Below are positions 1-7,901 of a stretch of DNA of 15,924 nt, in pieces. Numbering within the stretch: position 1 is the first letter of the stretch; the number at the start of each line of letters is the position of its first letter. The position numbers and the translations under genes are program-made. Source of the DNA: Candidatus Sulfotelmatobacter sp. (lineage in GTDB: Bacteria; Acidobacteriota; Terriglobia; Terriglobales; Acidobacteriaceae). The stretch spans positions 1-15,924 of the forward strand of contig JASHTD010000340.1 of NCBI GenBank assembly GCA_030040725.1, written 5' to 3'. The notes beneath the pieces were generated by a model. The model saw only the letters and a program-made list of their open reading frames with translations. It did not search any database and was not told where the DNA came from.

Positions 1-336
1 GATGCGTTGCTCAGACAGCGCGAAACCGCATCGCAAATCGGCCTTACCAGCCATCAGCGCCGCGAAAATCTTCGTGGCGCATTCGCAGTTTCGGATACTG
101 AACTGGTTCGTCGCCGCGAAGTGCTGATTGTGGATGACGTATACACGACCGGCGCAACAGTTTCGGAGTGCGCACGAGTATTACGGCGCGCTGGAGCGAC
201 GAAGATTTGGGTCGCAACTGTGGCGCGCACGCTGAAAGAGTCTGCTCAGCATGCAGGAATTGAACTGTCGGCAGTCAGCCCAGCCGACGAGCCTGGCGAT
301 ACACAAGCCACGCTCGCTCGAGCGGTCGGCGGCTGA
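1..336 (+). CDS. ComF-family phosphoribosyltransferase, 3' end only
   Basis: The reading frame is open from base 1, so the start lies outside the window; about 111 C-terminal residues remain of a family usually 220-260 long. The visible part holds the type I phosphoribosyltransferase PRPP-binding loop, IVDDVYTTGATV at about residues 43-54, with the acidic pair D45-D46. It is preceded by the ComF-like stretch RQRETASQIGL and then QRRENLRGAF. ComF proteins (ComFC/GntX) are cytoplasmic and are linked to DNA uptake in competent bacteria; in most species the substrate is unknown. The N-terminal zinc-finger part, if present, is upstream. The gene is followed after 91 bp by an HNH nuclease gene on the same strand, so co-transcription is possible but not shown. 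The family call is firm; the competence role is an inference. Confidence 0.87.
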   Translation, partial: DALLRQRETASQIGLTSHQRRENLRGAFAVSDTELVRRREVLIVDDVYTTGATVSECARVLRRAGATKIWVATVARTLKESAQHAGIELSAVSPADEPGDTQATLARAVGG

Positions 337-427
337 TCTCGACGCAGGGTGCGCAGGAAGCATCTAAGTCATCGCACAGATGATGAGAAAAGCGAACGGA
401 GCAAGCAGCGGGAGAAGAATATAAAAG

Positions 428-1036
428 ATGTCTGTGAGAAGCGAAGTCGGGTCAGGAGCGACGAGCCGGCACACCGGGAGCCTGTTTGCGGCGACCGCGG
501 TGCATCGTGACAGCGACGGAAATTCGTTGCACGCTCCCGTGCTGGTTCTGAACGCCTCTTATGAGCCCATCAACGTTTGTGCCGCCCGACGCGCGCTCGT
601 GCTGGTGCTCAAAGGCGTGGCTATGACGGAAGAAGAGAACGGACATTTTCTTCACGCCGCGCGCGTGGCCATGCGCGTGCCTTCGGTAATCCGCCTGCTT
701 GAATATCGCCGCATTCCGCATCAGAGCCGCGCCCTTTCACGAAAGAACATTCTGCTGCGTGATCGCAATATGTGCCAGTATTGTGCGGCGGTATTACCTT
801 CGAGCGAGTTAACGCTCGACCACGTGATTCCGCGCTCCCGCGGAGGTTCCTCCACCTGGGAAAATCTTGTTGCCTGTTGCCACGCCTGCAACCGCCGCAA
901 GGGTAACCAGTTTCCTGCAGAAGCGGGCATGAAGCTGATGCGCGAGCCGCGCGCCTTCAATCTCCACACCAGCCGCCACATCATGCGGTTGATGGGCCGA
1001 AGTGACGATAAGTGGAGGAAGTACCTGTTTTATTAG
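428..1036 (+). CDS. HNH endonuclease (McrA-like, COG1403 type)
   Basis: A 202-residue protein. The HNH/treble-clef nuclease core sits at about residues 116-160: CQYC (C116, C119) and CHAC (C151, C154) form the structural zinc site, and the catalytic part is LTLDHVIPRSRGG (D131-H132) followed by WENL (N146) and CNRRKGN. Ahead of it is the conserved stretch VLVLNASYEPINV (residues 38-50), typical of the widespread stand-alone HNH family found in Actinobacteria, Cyanobacteria and Acidobacteria. Members are predicted metal-dependent DNA nucleases; the cellular target is generally unknown. The first 35 or so residues are not part of the conserved core, so a later start is possible; ATG 428 has only a weak purine-rich GGGAG upstream at 410-414. 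It lies downstream of the ComF-type gene on the same strand and converges with the next gene. There is no cognate methylase nearby, so it is not an obvious restriction enzyme. Confidence 0.87.
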   Translation: MSVRSEVGSGATSRHTGSLFAATAVHRDSDGNSLHAPVLVLNASYEPINVCAARRALVLVLKGVAMTEEENGHFLHAARVAMRVPSVIRLLEYRRIPHQSRALSRKNILLRDRNMCQYCAAVLPSSELTLDHVIPRSRGGSSTWENLVACCHACNRRKGNQFPAEAGMKLMREPRAFNLHTSRHIMRLMGRSDDKWRKYLFY

Positions 1037-1044
1037 GGCTGAAA

Positions 1045-1075
1045 AGTTTCAAGATTCAGAGTTTCAAAGTTTCAA
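1045..1075. repeat. Short tandem-like AGTTTCAA repeat
   Basis: AGTTTCAA occurs exactly three times, at 1045-1052, 1060-1067 and 1068-1075, with a degenerate GATTCAG unit between the first two, giving a period of about 7-8 bases. It fills the 60-bp spacer between the convergent HNH and exported-protein genes. There is no stem-loop plus T-run, so it does not look like an intrinsic terminator. Confidence 0.6.
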
Positions 1076-1096
1076 CCCGCCAAGCTTGAGGCCCAG

Positions 1097-1990
1097 TCAC
1101 TGCGGCGTCTGCGGATTCGGCGTCGCGTTCGGCTTCTGCTGATCCGGGCTCGCCTTCTGATCCGGCGTCTTCTGATCCTGCGGATTCGCCTTCTGCACTT
1201 CCTGCCCGTTATAGAGAATCTTCACGCTCGAGCCAAATCGTTTGTAATCCTCGTACTTCACGATCTCGCGAATGTGAATATCGTTCAGTTGAAAGTGCAG
1301 CGTGTCATCCGCGCGGGTGTAGGTGGGAAACCAGTATTTGCCGTCGATCTGCTGCCGCCAGGTGGTGAACTTCGGATAGAGGTGTTCGGTTTTTCCTTTT
1401 TTGCGCTCTTCCGGCACGGCCTTTCCGTAGGTTTTTACGATCTGGAAGTCGTGGTCGTCCACCCAGATGCGTCCCTGAAAATATCTCTTCTTTCCCTCGA
1501 ATTGCTTGGGTGCGATGTCGAACACGTAGCAGTGCAACTCATCTTCCTGCTGCTGGCCCACGTAGAGAATGTTGTATTCCGGAATCTCATCGCTGGTCAG
1601 CACAAAAGGCAGCCGGTGCCGAAAATCCTGGACGTCGCCTTCGTCCAGCGAGAGACCCCCTTGCTCCAGACTCGATTGCGGCGCAAACACCACGTTTTCG
1701 ATGCGATGCCCCTGATCGTCAAACAGCACATCAAACACTTCTTTGTACTCGCCCGTGATCGTCGACCCGTCCAGGGTCATTACGTGGATATCTTCGCGGT
1801 AGGTGTACTGATCACGCGCCTCTTTGAATTCCTTTTCTTTTGTGGCAAATCGCTGAATAATTTCTTCCGCCGTGATGCCCTTTGGAGGATCGCTTACCAG
1901 CGGGCCCTCCTGTGCAGTAGCGTTAACCACCGCAAGCGTACAAGTGGCGACTACAGCGAACAGCGAAAGGACGCGCCTAAGCCGGATCAT
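1097..1990 (-). CDS. Exported protein of unknown function, LolA/LolB-like fold possible
   Basis: A 297-residue protein with a Sec signal peptide: RLRR, a hydrophobic run to about residue 24, and probable cleavage after ATA near residue 26. The mature part is rich in charged and aromatic residues in alternating patterns (YTYREDIHVMTLDG, CYVFDIAPKQFEGKKRYFQGRIWVDDHDFQIVKTYGKAVPE, KYWFPTYTRADD). This resembles the beta-rich outer-membrane lipoprotein-sorting/DUF-type proteins common in Acidobacteria, in which a folded half-barrel binds a lipid or lipoprotein. That fold is inferred from the pattern only. There is no lipobox cysteine. The last 30 or so residues are a low-complexity P/Q/N/D tail built from imperfect DQK-P units; at DNA level TTCTGATCC repeats 15 bases apart (1155 and 1170). 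The gene converges with the HNH gene. Start ATG 1990 has no strong Shine-Dalgarno and follows a -10-like TAAAAT directly. Confidence 0.8.
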   Translation of the reverse strand: MIRLRRVLSLFAVVATCTLAVVNATAQEGPLVSDPPKGITAEEIIQRFATKEKEFKEARDQYTYREDIHVMTLDGSTITGEYKEVFDVLFDDQGHRIENVVFAPQSSLEQGGLSLDEGDVQDFRHRLPFVLTSDEIPEYNILYVGQQQEDELHCYVFDIAPKQFEGKKRYFQGRIWVDDHDFQIVKTYGKAVPEERKKGKTEHLYPKFTTWRQQIDGKYWFPTYTRADDTLHFQLNDIHIREIVKYEDYKRFGSSVKILYNGQEVQKANPQDQKTPDQKASPDQQKPNATPNPQTPQ

Positions 1991-1996
1991 GGCTCT

Positions 1997-2002
1997 ATTT
2001 TA
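1997..2002 (-). promoter_or_regulatory. -10-like TAAAAT placing +1 on the ATG
   Basis: On the minus strand TAAAAT occupies 2002-1997. Counting the usual six bases from the hexamer to the start point puts +1 at 1990, the A of the ATG of the exported-protein gene. The -35 region is poor. This suggests a leaderless transcript but is only a sequence match. Confidence 0.3.
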
Positions 2003-2364
2003 GCGGATAACTGGGAAAGTGAAGCCAGAGAAGATTGCTTCTCTACGGCGAATATCTGACCGCGGCAACCCTCCCTCGACCCCTCTCCGCTCAGTGAGGC
2101 CGAGGGTAGGGCGCTGCAGTTCTGCCGCTTACTTGGATGCAGCACGGTAGGATGGGTTGCCGCTTGGGGACTTGGGCTCCCGCACAAAAAAGGACTACGG
2201 AATTGTCATCGGCGAGCTTAAGTCAAAGACCTGAATTGAGTCGAAATTGTTTTCCGAAGGATGCGCAGCAGCGGCAGAAAGAGGAATGTGTCGGATTCTT
2301 GAGCCGCAACTCGTAATGTGATGCCGGCGCGTTGCGCCGACGAGCTAGATGTAACCGCCCCGTC
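2003..2364. other. Divergent spacer without a recognised gene
   Basis: This stretch lies between the minus-strand gene starting at 1990 and the plus-strand peptidase gene. The reading frames here are short and have neither a good ribosome site nor a recognisable protein. I found no convincing RNA gene or long palindrome. It probably holds promoter DNA for both flanking genes. Confidence 0.5.
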
Positions 2365-2365
2365 C

Positions 2366-2374
2366 TGCTACACT
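2366..2374 (+). promoter_or_regulatory. Possible extended -10 (TGCTACACT) for the S9 peptidase gene
   Basis: TG at 2366-2367, one base, then TACACT at 2369-2374 matches an extended -10 element. The start point would be near 2381, giving a leader of about 48 bases to ATG 2429. No good -35 lies at the right distance, which extended -10 promoters tolerate. Confidence 0.35.
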
Positions 2375-2428
2375 CATCGGTTTGCCAGGGTAACGACGCT
2401 CGTGGCAAGGTCTGATTCAGGAGCTCTT

Positions 2429-4666
2429 ATGCGCCGCTCTTTTCTGGTTTCTCTCGCTCTGATTGCGTTCGGATTTTCCGCATTCGCCCAGGCCAAGCAC
2501 CCTTTTACCTTCGAAGACATGATGAAACTCAAGCGCGTCGCCGAGCCGGAGGTTTCGCCCGATGGCAAATGGGTGATTTTCAGCGTGGTCGATGTCGATC
2601 TTGCGGCCAACACAAAGACACCGCATGTGTGGGTTGTGCCACTAAACCATGTAGGGACAGCCGCCTCCGCTGTCCAGCCCGGCGAAGCCGGGCAGCCTTC
2701 ATCGGCAGAGCGAATCTTGATCGGCGATCAGGACGCCGACCGCCCACGCTGGGCTCCGGACGGGAAACGATTTGCGTTTATTTCGACGAAAGATGGCGGG
2801 TCACAGGTTTGGATTGCGGATTTCGATCCCAATGCCGGTGCAGTGATCACCACGCACAAACTAACCTCGGTTGTTACAGAGGCGGGAGGCGAGCTTTGGT
2901 CGCCGGACGGCAAGAACATTCTGTTCACTTCGGACGTTTACCCTGAGTGCGACGGCACACCTCAGGCTGAAACTGACTGCAATGCGAGAAAGGTGAAAGC
3001 GGCCGAGCAGTCGAAAGTCAAAGCGCAGATCTTCACGCACCTGCTTTATCGCCATTGGAACGCGTATAGGGAAGGCAAGCGCAGCCATATTTTTGTCATT
3101 CGCGCTCCGAAGGAAGGACCGGCGGCAGATTCCGATGAGGAATCGATTATGGAAAATTATCCGCGCGACCTGACGCATGGTGACTTCGAAGCGCCGGTGT
3201 TCTCCCTGGGTGGACAGGATGATTACGCTTTCTCGCCCGATGGAAAGGAAATTTGCTACACGTCGAATCACGACAAGAATCCCGCGGCTTCGACCAATAA
3301 CGACCTCTGGATCGTCCCGGTCAGCGGAGGCCAGGCGAAAGACATCACCGCCGACAACCCCGCCAGCGACTCGTCGCCGCTCTATTCGCCCAATGGACGC
3401 TACATCGCCTACCGCGCCCAGGAGCGTCCCGGATACGAGAGCGACCGCTTCCGCCTCATGCTCTACGATCGCAAGACGGGCGAGAAGAAGAATTTGACGG
3501 AGAACTTCGATGGATGGGTCGGCGATTTTACCTGGTGGCGAAACGTTATTTTCTTTAGCTCAGAGAGTGAAGGCGGCTCGCCAATTTTCTATATAGGCCA
3601 GAGCGATAAATCCCCGACCAAAGTGCTCGACGGCTTTAATGGGGATTTGACGTCCTTTGAATCCGAAACGACGAAGGGCCTATTGTTCACCCGAATGTCA
3701 TTGCAAGCTCCGACGCAAGTGTTCTTGTCCGAATTTTCGTTCAATACCACCTGCGGGGACACACTCGGCCCGAACGGCCACGGCGAATGTCACGATGGAC
3801 CGATAGGGCTCAGACTCACGCGACAAATCTCGCACCTCAACGATGTCGTTTCATCCCAGATCGACATGCAGGCGCTCGAGCCTTTCTGGTTCAGCGGCGC
3901 TCAGGGCGCCAAAGTCGAAGGCTTCCTCGTCAAGCCGCCGAACTTCGATGCTTCGAAGAAATATCCCGTGAAGTTCCTCATCCACGGCGGGCCCGAAGGC
4001 GCCTGGGGAGACGACTGGTCGTATCGCTGGAATCCCGAGCTGTTCGCGTCACCAACTTCCGCGACACCCAGCGGATACGTCGTCATCATGATCAACTTCC
4101 ACGGCTCGACCGGCTACGGGCAGCAGTTCATCGACGCCATCAACGGTGACTGGGGCGGCGCTCCGTTTGAAGATCTGATGAAGGGCCTTGACTACGCCGA
4201 GCAGACTTATCCGTTCATCGACAAGAACCGGGAGTGCGCGCTGGGCGCCAGCTACGGCGGATATATGGCCAACTGGATACTAGGTCAGACCCATCGCTTC
4301 AAGTGCATCGTCTCGCACGACGGCATGTTCAACGCCGAATCCGCCTGGGGCGATACGGAAGAACTCTGGTTCAACGACTGGGAGTTCAAGGGCACTCCTT
4401 ATGACAACCGCGAACTGTACCGCAAGTGGTCGCCGCACGAATATGCGAAGAACTTCAAGACGCCAACGCTCGTGATCCACGGCCAGAAAGATTACCGGCT
4501 TGATGTCTCGCAGGGATTTGACCTGTTCACTACGCTGCAAATGGAAGGCATACCCTCGAAGATGTTGTATTTCCCCGACGAAGGCCATTGGGTGCTCAAG
4601 CCGCAGAATTCTCAGCTCTGGTACAAAACCGTGAACGACTGGGTCGACCAGTGGACGAAGAAGTAA
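2429..4666 (+). CDS. Secreted S9-family serine peptidase (dipeptidyl/acylaminoacyl-peptidase type)
   Basis: A 745-residue protein. Residues 1-20 are a Sec signal peptide (MRRSFLVSLALIAFGFSAFA), so it acts in the periplasm or outside. An N-terminal beta-propeller follows, with PD40-type repeats SPDGKWVIF, APDGKRFAF, SPDGKNILF, SPDGKEICY and SPNGRYIAY. The C-terminal alpha/beta-hydrolase domain has the complete triad: Ser608 in GASYGGYM, Asp688 in HGQKDYRLD and His720 in DEGHWV; HGGPEGAWGD provides the oxyanion region. The family cleaves short peptides, often after proline or from acylated or dipeptidyl N-termini; exact specificity cannot be read. Start ATG 2429 is chosen because AGGAG (2419-2423) sits five bases upstream and the signal peptide begins there; an in-frame ATG at 2318 would bury it behind 37 residues. 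Odd points: a palindromic in-frame insert at about residues 75-90, and Cys-containing loops (ECDGTPQAETDC; TTCGDTLGPNGHGEC) that may form disulphides. Confidence 0.94.
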   Translation: MRRSFLVSLALIAFGFSAFAQAKHPFTFEDMMKLKRVAEPEVSPDGKWVIFSVVDVDLAANTKTPHVWVVPLNHVGTAASAVQPGEAGQPSSAERILIGDQDADRPRWAPDGKRFAFISTKDGGSQVWIADFDPNAGAVITTHKLTSVVTEAGGELWSPDGKNILFTSDVYPECDGTPQAETDCNARKVKAAEQSKVKAQIFTHLLYRHWNAYREGKRSHIFVIRAPKEGPAADSDEESIMENYPRDLTHGDFEAPVFSLGGQDDYAFSPDGKEICYTSNHDKNPAASTNNDLWIVPVSGGQAKDITADNPASDSSPLYSPNGRYIAYRAQERPGYESDRFRLMLYDRKTGEKKNLTENFDGWVGDFTWWRNVIFFSSESEGGSPIFYIGQSDKSPTKVLDGFNGDLTSFESETTKGLLFTRMSLQAPTQVFLSEFSFNTTCGDTLGPNGHGECHDGPIGLRLTRQISHLNDVVSSQIDMQALEPFWFSGAQGAKVEGFLVKPPNFDASKKYPVKFLIHGGPEGAWGDDWSYRWNPELFASPTSATPSGYVVIMINFHGSTGYGQQFIDAINGDWGGAPFEDLMKGLDYAEQTYPFIDKNRECALGASYGGYMANWILGQTHRFKCIVSHDGMFNAESAWGDTEELWFNDWEFKGTPYDNRELYRKWSPHEYAKNFKTPTLVIHGQKDYRLDVSQGFDLFTTLQMEGIPSKMLYFPDEGHWVLKPQNSQLWYKTVNDWVDQWTKK
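2655..2693. repeat. REP-like double palindrome inside the S9 peptidase gene
   Basis: Two perfect inverted repeats lie one base apart. GGACAGC/GCTGTCC (2655-2661 and 2669-2675) has a 7-base loop; GCCCGGC/GCCGGGC (2677-2683 and 2687-2693) has a GAA loop. The segment is read in frame as part of GTAASAVQPGEAGQPSS, in a propeller loop. The paired-hairpin form resembles bacterial REP/BIME elements; its copy number in the genome is unknown. Confidence 0.6.
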
Positions 4667-4701
4667 ATTCGAACGTTTAGTTCTAATGCTGTCATTCCGA
4701 T

Positions 4702-4790
4702 CCGACCGAAGGTCGGGGAGGAACCTGCTGTGTGCCCCAAGTAAGAGGAACCCGTGGCGCGGGTGCCCTCGCCCGCGTGGCGCAGCCACG
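4702..4790. repeat. Cluster of three short palindromes in a convergent spacer
   Basis: The 138-bp spacer between the S9 peptidase gene and the convergent Ig-like gene contains CCGACC-GAA-GGTCGG (4702-4716), CGCGGG/CCCGCG (4758-4763 and 4772-4777, loop of 8) and CGTGGC-GCA-GCCACG (4776-4790); the last two share two bases. None is followed by a T-run, so they are better described as REP-like repeats than as standard intrinsic terminators, although they could block or stabilise the converging transcripts. Confidence 0.5.
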
Positions 4791-4804
4791 TGTGCGGCGT
4801 CCCG

Positions 4805-7800
4805 CTAAAATTCTATGCGGGCAGGCCTTGATGGCAGACCAACCGGCATCGGTGCAGTCATGCGCGGAGGATTGCTACTACTCGGCGGAGGATCGCTCCT
4901 AAAATAAGTCTCCGGCAGGCTTTCCATCACATCCTGCAATAAAGCCGAAGTGCCAGCCGAAATCTGGACATCAACTTCCAGAGTTCCTGTGAACGAGCCC
5001 ACAGAAGGAGTCATGCTGGCCAGTCCTGACGAATTACTTTGAACCGAGGTTTGGGTGGAACTCAGGATGACGGGCATCATCGTTTGCGTGCCCGAAGTCG
5101 TTCCAGTTGCCAGTGTCAAGTCATTGGCTGATGGCCGCAATACCGTCGACTGAAACACTACACTGGCCGCGAGAACCGGATTCGGCGGGATAGAAGAATC
5201 GGTCACACGAACAGTGAGCGGCTGAAATGGCAACCCGGCAACAACTTGCCCTGCTCCTGCGACGGCCTGCAGGTTGAGCATGCTGGGCGTGACTGCCGTC
5301 CCGTAAATGTTTTGGCAAGGACTGTTGTTCGGGGCCACGCAGGCGTTAATCTGAAAACTCTCGTTGAAGTTCGCGACGGTGAGCATTACTGTGGCATATC
5401 CGCTGCTGTTGGTTGTTGCCTGAGAGGCGCTGAGCGTTCCCGATCCTGAAACGAAGAAGAAATCAACGTTCTTGCCGCTTAATGGCACACCGCTTTGATT
5501 CACTACCTGCGCGGTCAGAGGCACACTTACCGACCCTCCCTGCGCGATTGACAGATAACCCGGCGTGACCGCAATGTTCGTGGATGCTGCAACCGATGTG
5601 GTTACAGTAGCCACCACCGTTACGGCGGGATCATATGTGGCGGGGGCAAGCTCTGCCACAATGGTGACATTTCCAGCGATAGTTGGCGTCACGAACGTGG
5701 AGACTAGTCCGCCCTCATCGCTGATCACGGAACAGGTTGTTTTGCCCCCACACGCGGAGAGTGTGGCGCTGTTAGTCGCGCTCCAAACCACGGTCGCTCC
5801 GTTGACCGGAGTGACTCCGTCAGCGGCAACGACTTTTACGATCACCGGACCAGGTGATTGGGTCCCCACGGGGATCGGCGGATTCGCTGCCTGCACCAGA
5901 GCAAGCTGGTCACTCGCAGCGGCACCAAAAGTGAGTACATCGGTCATGACCGAAGAGGCGCCGCTGACGAGGTCGGAGACCGTAACGGTTTGTTGCCCGT
6001 CGCTCTGCGCAGGAGCGGAGACAAGAATCTGGCTGGAGTTGGTTGCCATCAACGGCACCGCTGTACTGCCGACGGAAATGCCGAGTTCAGGCGTGAAGCC
6101 TGTGCCCTGCAAGGTAATCGGTCCCCCGCTAACCGGCACGCGGGCTGGGGTCACCGAATCTCCGTAGAGAACATGCGCGTGATACGAGTAATCGGGGCGC
6201 CCATCTCCGCGCAGGTCAGAGATCCCGATCATGAAGCTGTTCGTGCTGAAGACCTGCGCGTTAAGCAGGGTCATGGCGAAGGTTTCGGAATTGAAGGGAG
6301 ATGTGGTTAGCGCCGGAGGAGGTGTGCCCCAGGGATCGCCGAAGGTCCACATGCCAACCACCGGTTCGGCTTTGGACTCGCTGGCTGCGCCGGTCTCATC
6401 CATCGCAGTGACCTCGACGGACAGAGTGCGGTTGGCCTGCGCCGTCAGCAAAAAGTAGCCGGCATCGCCGTAGCCGCTCAATGAGCCGATCCAATCGCCA
6501 GCGGCCGGAACTTGCGCGGGAGCATCCCAGGTTTCCGAACTGGCCCAGGGAGGTGCGGCCTGGGCGCTCGCCGACATAAGGATATCCTGTTCGAATTCAC
6601 CGCCGGCGCTAACTGTAACCGTCATCGGCACGAACGTTCCCGAGGGAGCAACTTGTGAGGGTTCGTAGGGACCCACGCCTGCGGACCACAACGAGTTTAC
6701 TGCTTCCACCGAGAGTTGATATTCTGCGGTGCTCGCACCGTTCGGGATGGGTAGGCCCCCAAGGTCGAAAAACCCCTCCAGCGTTTGATCGGATGATCCA
6801 AATTCGCTGTAAGCATTCCCGAGAGGATCGTACCAGCCGGTTACCGGATTTCCTGCATTGCCGGTAAACAGGAATCCGGAAACAGACGATATTCCATACT
6901 GATCCGACGGCAGCCCTGTGGAAGGATCAATCCAGCGCGCGAACACGTTTACGCCTTGCATGGCCTGACCGGGGCCGCCGGAATGATCGATAAAGTAAAC
7001 CGTACCGTAGATTCGCGCCGTGGAACTTGGCGCCGTTGCGGGTGGATACAGGCGCGATAACGCGGCCATATCGTCCGACGCAAGTTGGTACGGACTGGCA
7101 TAGCAGACCGTGATCGGGATGCAGCTCGGCGGGTCCGTGTAATGCATGACAGGAAATCCGGCATAATCGGCCGCAGTCGGCGGTGGATCACCCGTAATCA
7201 CATTCAGGTTGAGTTGAGACCACCCCAGCCCAATTACATTGCCGAGCACTCGCACCAGCCGATATTCGACATCGGTGAGCTGCGAAGACTGCAGAGCACA
7301 TTGCCCGTTAATGACCACCAGGGCATGAAGAAAATTAGCGTTGACGCTGAAGTTATCCGGCCCGCCATAAACCGCGTTCCAGAAGCACTCTGAGGAATCT
7401 CCGGCGCCCGAGCCAAGCAACGCGTCGGTGACCGTGCCGTCGTAGTCGTAGACGATGCCGACGGGCTCATAGGTAGCTTCGGGAGTGATATCAGCAGGAG
7501 CCGTTACGACCCCATCGACAACTTCAATGTTGCTGCCGTTCACGTCCTCCTGAAGTTGTCCTGCCGCAGTCGCCGTGACGCCAGCAATCGATACAGAGGT
7601 CCATTGCGTGAACGAGTTCGCCACCAGAGCATTCGCGGAGGCATTGTCCAGAATCGGGCTGAGGTCACCCTGATCGGTGTAGTAACTGATTTGTCCCTGC
7701 GACCAGATAATGGGCTGACCCATGGTTGAAGAATTGAAATAGCTCGAGCCGGCCACATATTCGGGCCCACCCGCGCGAGCGAGTCCTGCAAATGCACAGA

Positions 7801-7900
7801 CAAAGATAACGATAAAGACAACGCCCACAACGAGCAGTGCTCGCTGTCCCGAGATGCTGAGCGTGCTGGGCTGCGAGCTTCTATGTGGAAAGATGCTCAT
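4805..7900 (-). CDS. Large exported Ig-like repeat protein with a degenerate matrixin-like domain
   Basis: A 1031-residue protein. A signal peptide or anchor spans residues 21-43 (ALLVVGVVFIVIFVCAFAGLARA). Residues about 50-285 follow matrixin-type metallopeptidase layout (WSQGQISYYTDQGDLSP, then FTQWTSVSIAGV, ending DDMAALSRLYP), but the zinc motif HExGHxxGxxH reads RVLGNVIGLGW (217-227), so zinc binding and catalysis should be lost. Next come a beta-rich segment starting ARIYGTVYF (about 294-410), a beta-rich region, an IPT/TIG-like domain (about 578-657) and two or three Big-1/invasin-like Ig domains (about 660-985), ending in a proline-rich tail. Cys residues come in close pairs (SCIPITVC, SACGGKTTC, NACVAPNNSPC), as in extracellular disulphides. 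A role in adhesion or surface binding is inferred. Start ATG 7900 is one base after the TGA (7904-7902) of the upstream gene, implying coupling; an in-frame start at 8041 would overlap that gene and hide the signal. Confidence 0.82.
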   Translation of the reverse strand: MSIFPHRSSQPSTLSISGQRALLVVGVVFIVIFVCAFAGLARAGGPEYVAGSSYFNSSTMGQPIIWSQGQISYYTDQGDLSPILDNASANALVANSFTQWTSVSIAGVTATAAGQLQEDVNGSNIEVVDGVVTAPADITPEATYEPVGIVYDYDGTVTDALLGSGAGDSSECFWNAVYGGPDNFSVNANFLHALVVINGQCALQSSQLTDVEYRLVRVLGNVIGLGWSQLNLNVITGDPPPTAADYAGFPVMHYTDPPSCIPITVCYASPYQLASDDMAALSRLYPPATAPSSTARIYGTVYFIDHSGGPGQAMQGVNVFARWIDPSTGLPSDQYGISSVSGFLFTGNAGNPVTGWYDPLGNAYSEFGSSDQTLEGFFDLGGLPIPNGASTAEYQLSVEAVNSLWSAGVGPYEPSQVAPSGTFVPMTVTVSAGGEFEQDILMSASAQAAPPWASSETWDAPAQVPAAGDWIGSLSGYGDAGYFLLTAQANRTLSVEVTAMDETGAASESKAEPVVGMWTFGDPWGTPPPALTTSPFNSETFAMTLLNAQVFSTNSFMIGISDLRGDGRPDYSYHAHVLYGDSVTPARVPVSGGPITLQGTGFTPELGISVGSTAVPLMATNSSQILVSAPAQSDGQQTVTVSDLVSGASSVMTDVLTFGAAASDQLALVQAANPPIPVGTQSPGPVIVKVVAADGVTPVNGATVVWSATNSATLSACGGKTTCSVISDEGGLVSTFVTPTIAGNVTIVAELAPATYDPAVTVVATVTTSVAASTNIAVTPGYLSIAQGGSVSVPLTAQVVNQSGVPLSGKNVDFFFVSGSGTLSASQATTNSSGYATVMLTVANFNESFQINACVAPNNSPCQNIYGTAVTPSMLNLQAVAGAGQVVAGLPFQPLTVRVTDSSIPPNPVLAASVVFQSTVLRPSANDLTLATGTTSGTQTMMPVILSSTQTSVQSNSSGLASMTPSVGSFTGTLEVDVQISAGTSALLQDVMESLPETYFRSDPPPSSSNPPRMTAPMPVGLPSRPARIEF

Positions 7901-7901
7901 A

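Noticed and set aside
428..1036. HNH gene as part of a restriction-modification or IscB-like system
   Set aside because: No methylase, RuvC domain or guide-RNA-like element is seen beside it; it fits the stand-alone HNH family.
1274..2059. Long plus-strand reading frame (261 codons) opposite the exported protein gene
   Set aside because: It is antisense to a gene with a clear signal peptide and coherent protein; its own translation has no recognisable domain or ribosome site.
2070..2110. Imperfect CCTC/GAGG stem in the spacer before the peptidase gene
   Set aside because: Only 4-5 paired bases with a long loop, no T-run and no repeat partner; compatible with chance.
2318..2428. Longer N-terminus for the S9 peptidase (ATG 2318)
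   Set aside because: It would place 37 residues before an obvious signal peptide and ignore the AGGAG ribosome site directly before ATG 2429; the putative promoter at 2366 also lies inside it.
5565..6167. Plus-strand reading frame of 200 codons rich in Thr, Val and Ala, opposite the Ig-like gene
   Set aside because: Its composition is the antisense image of the Ig-repeat codons; it has no signal peptide or ribosome site.
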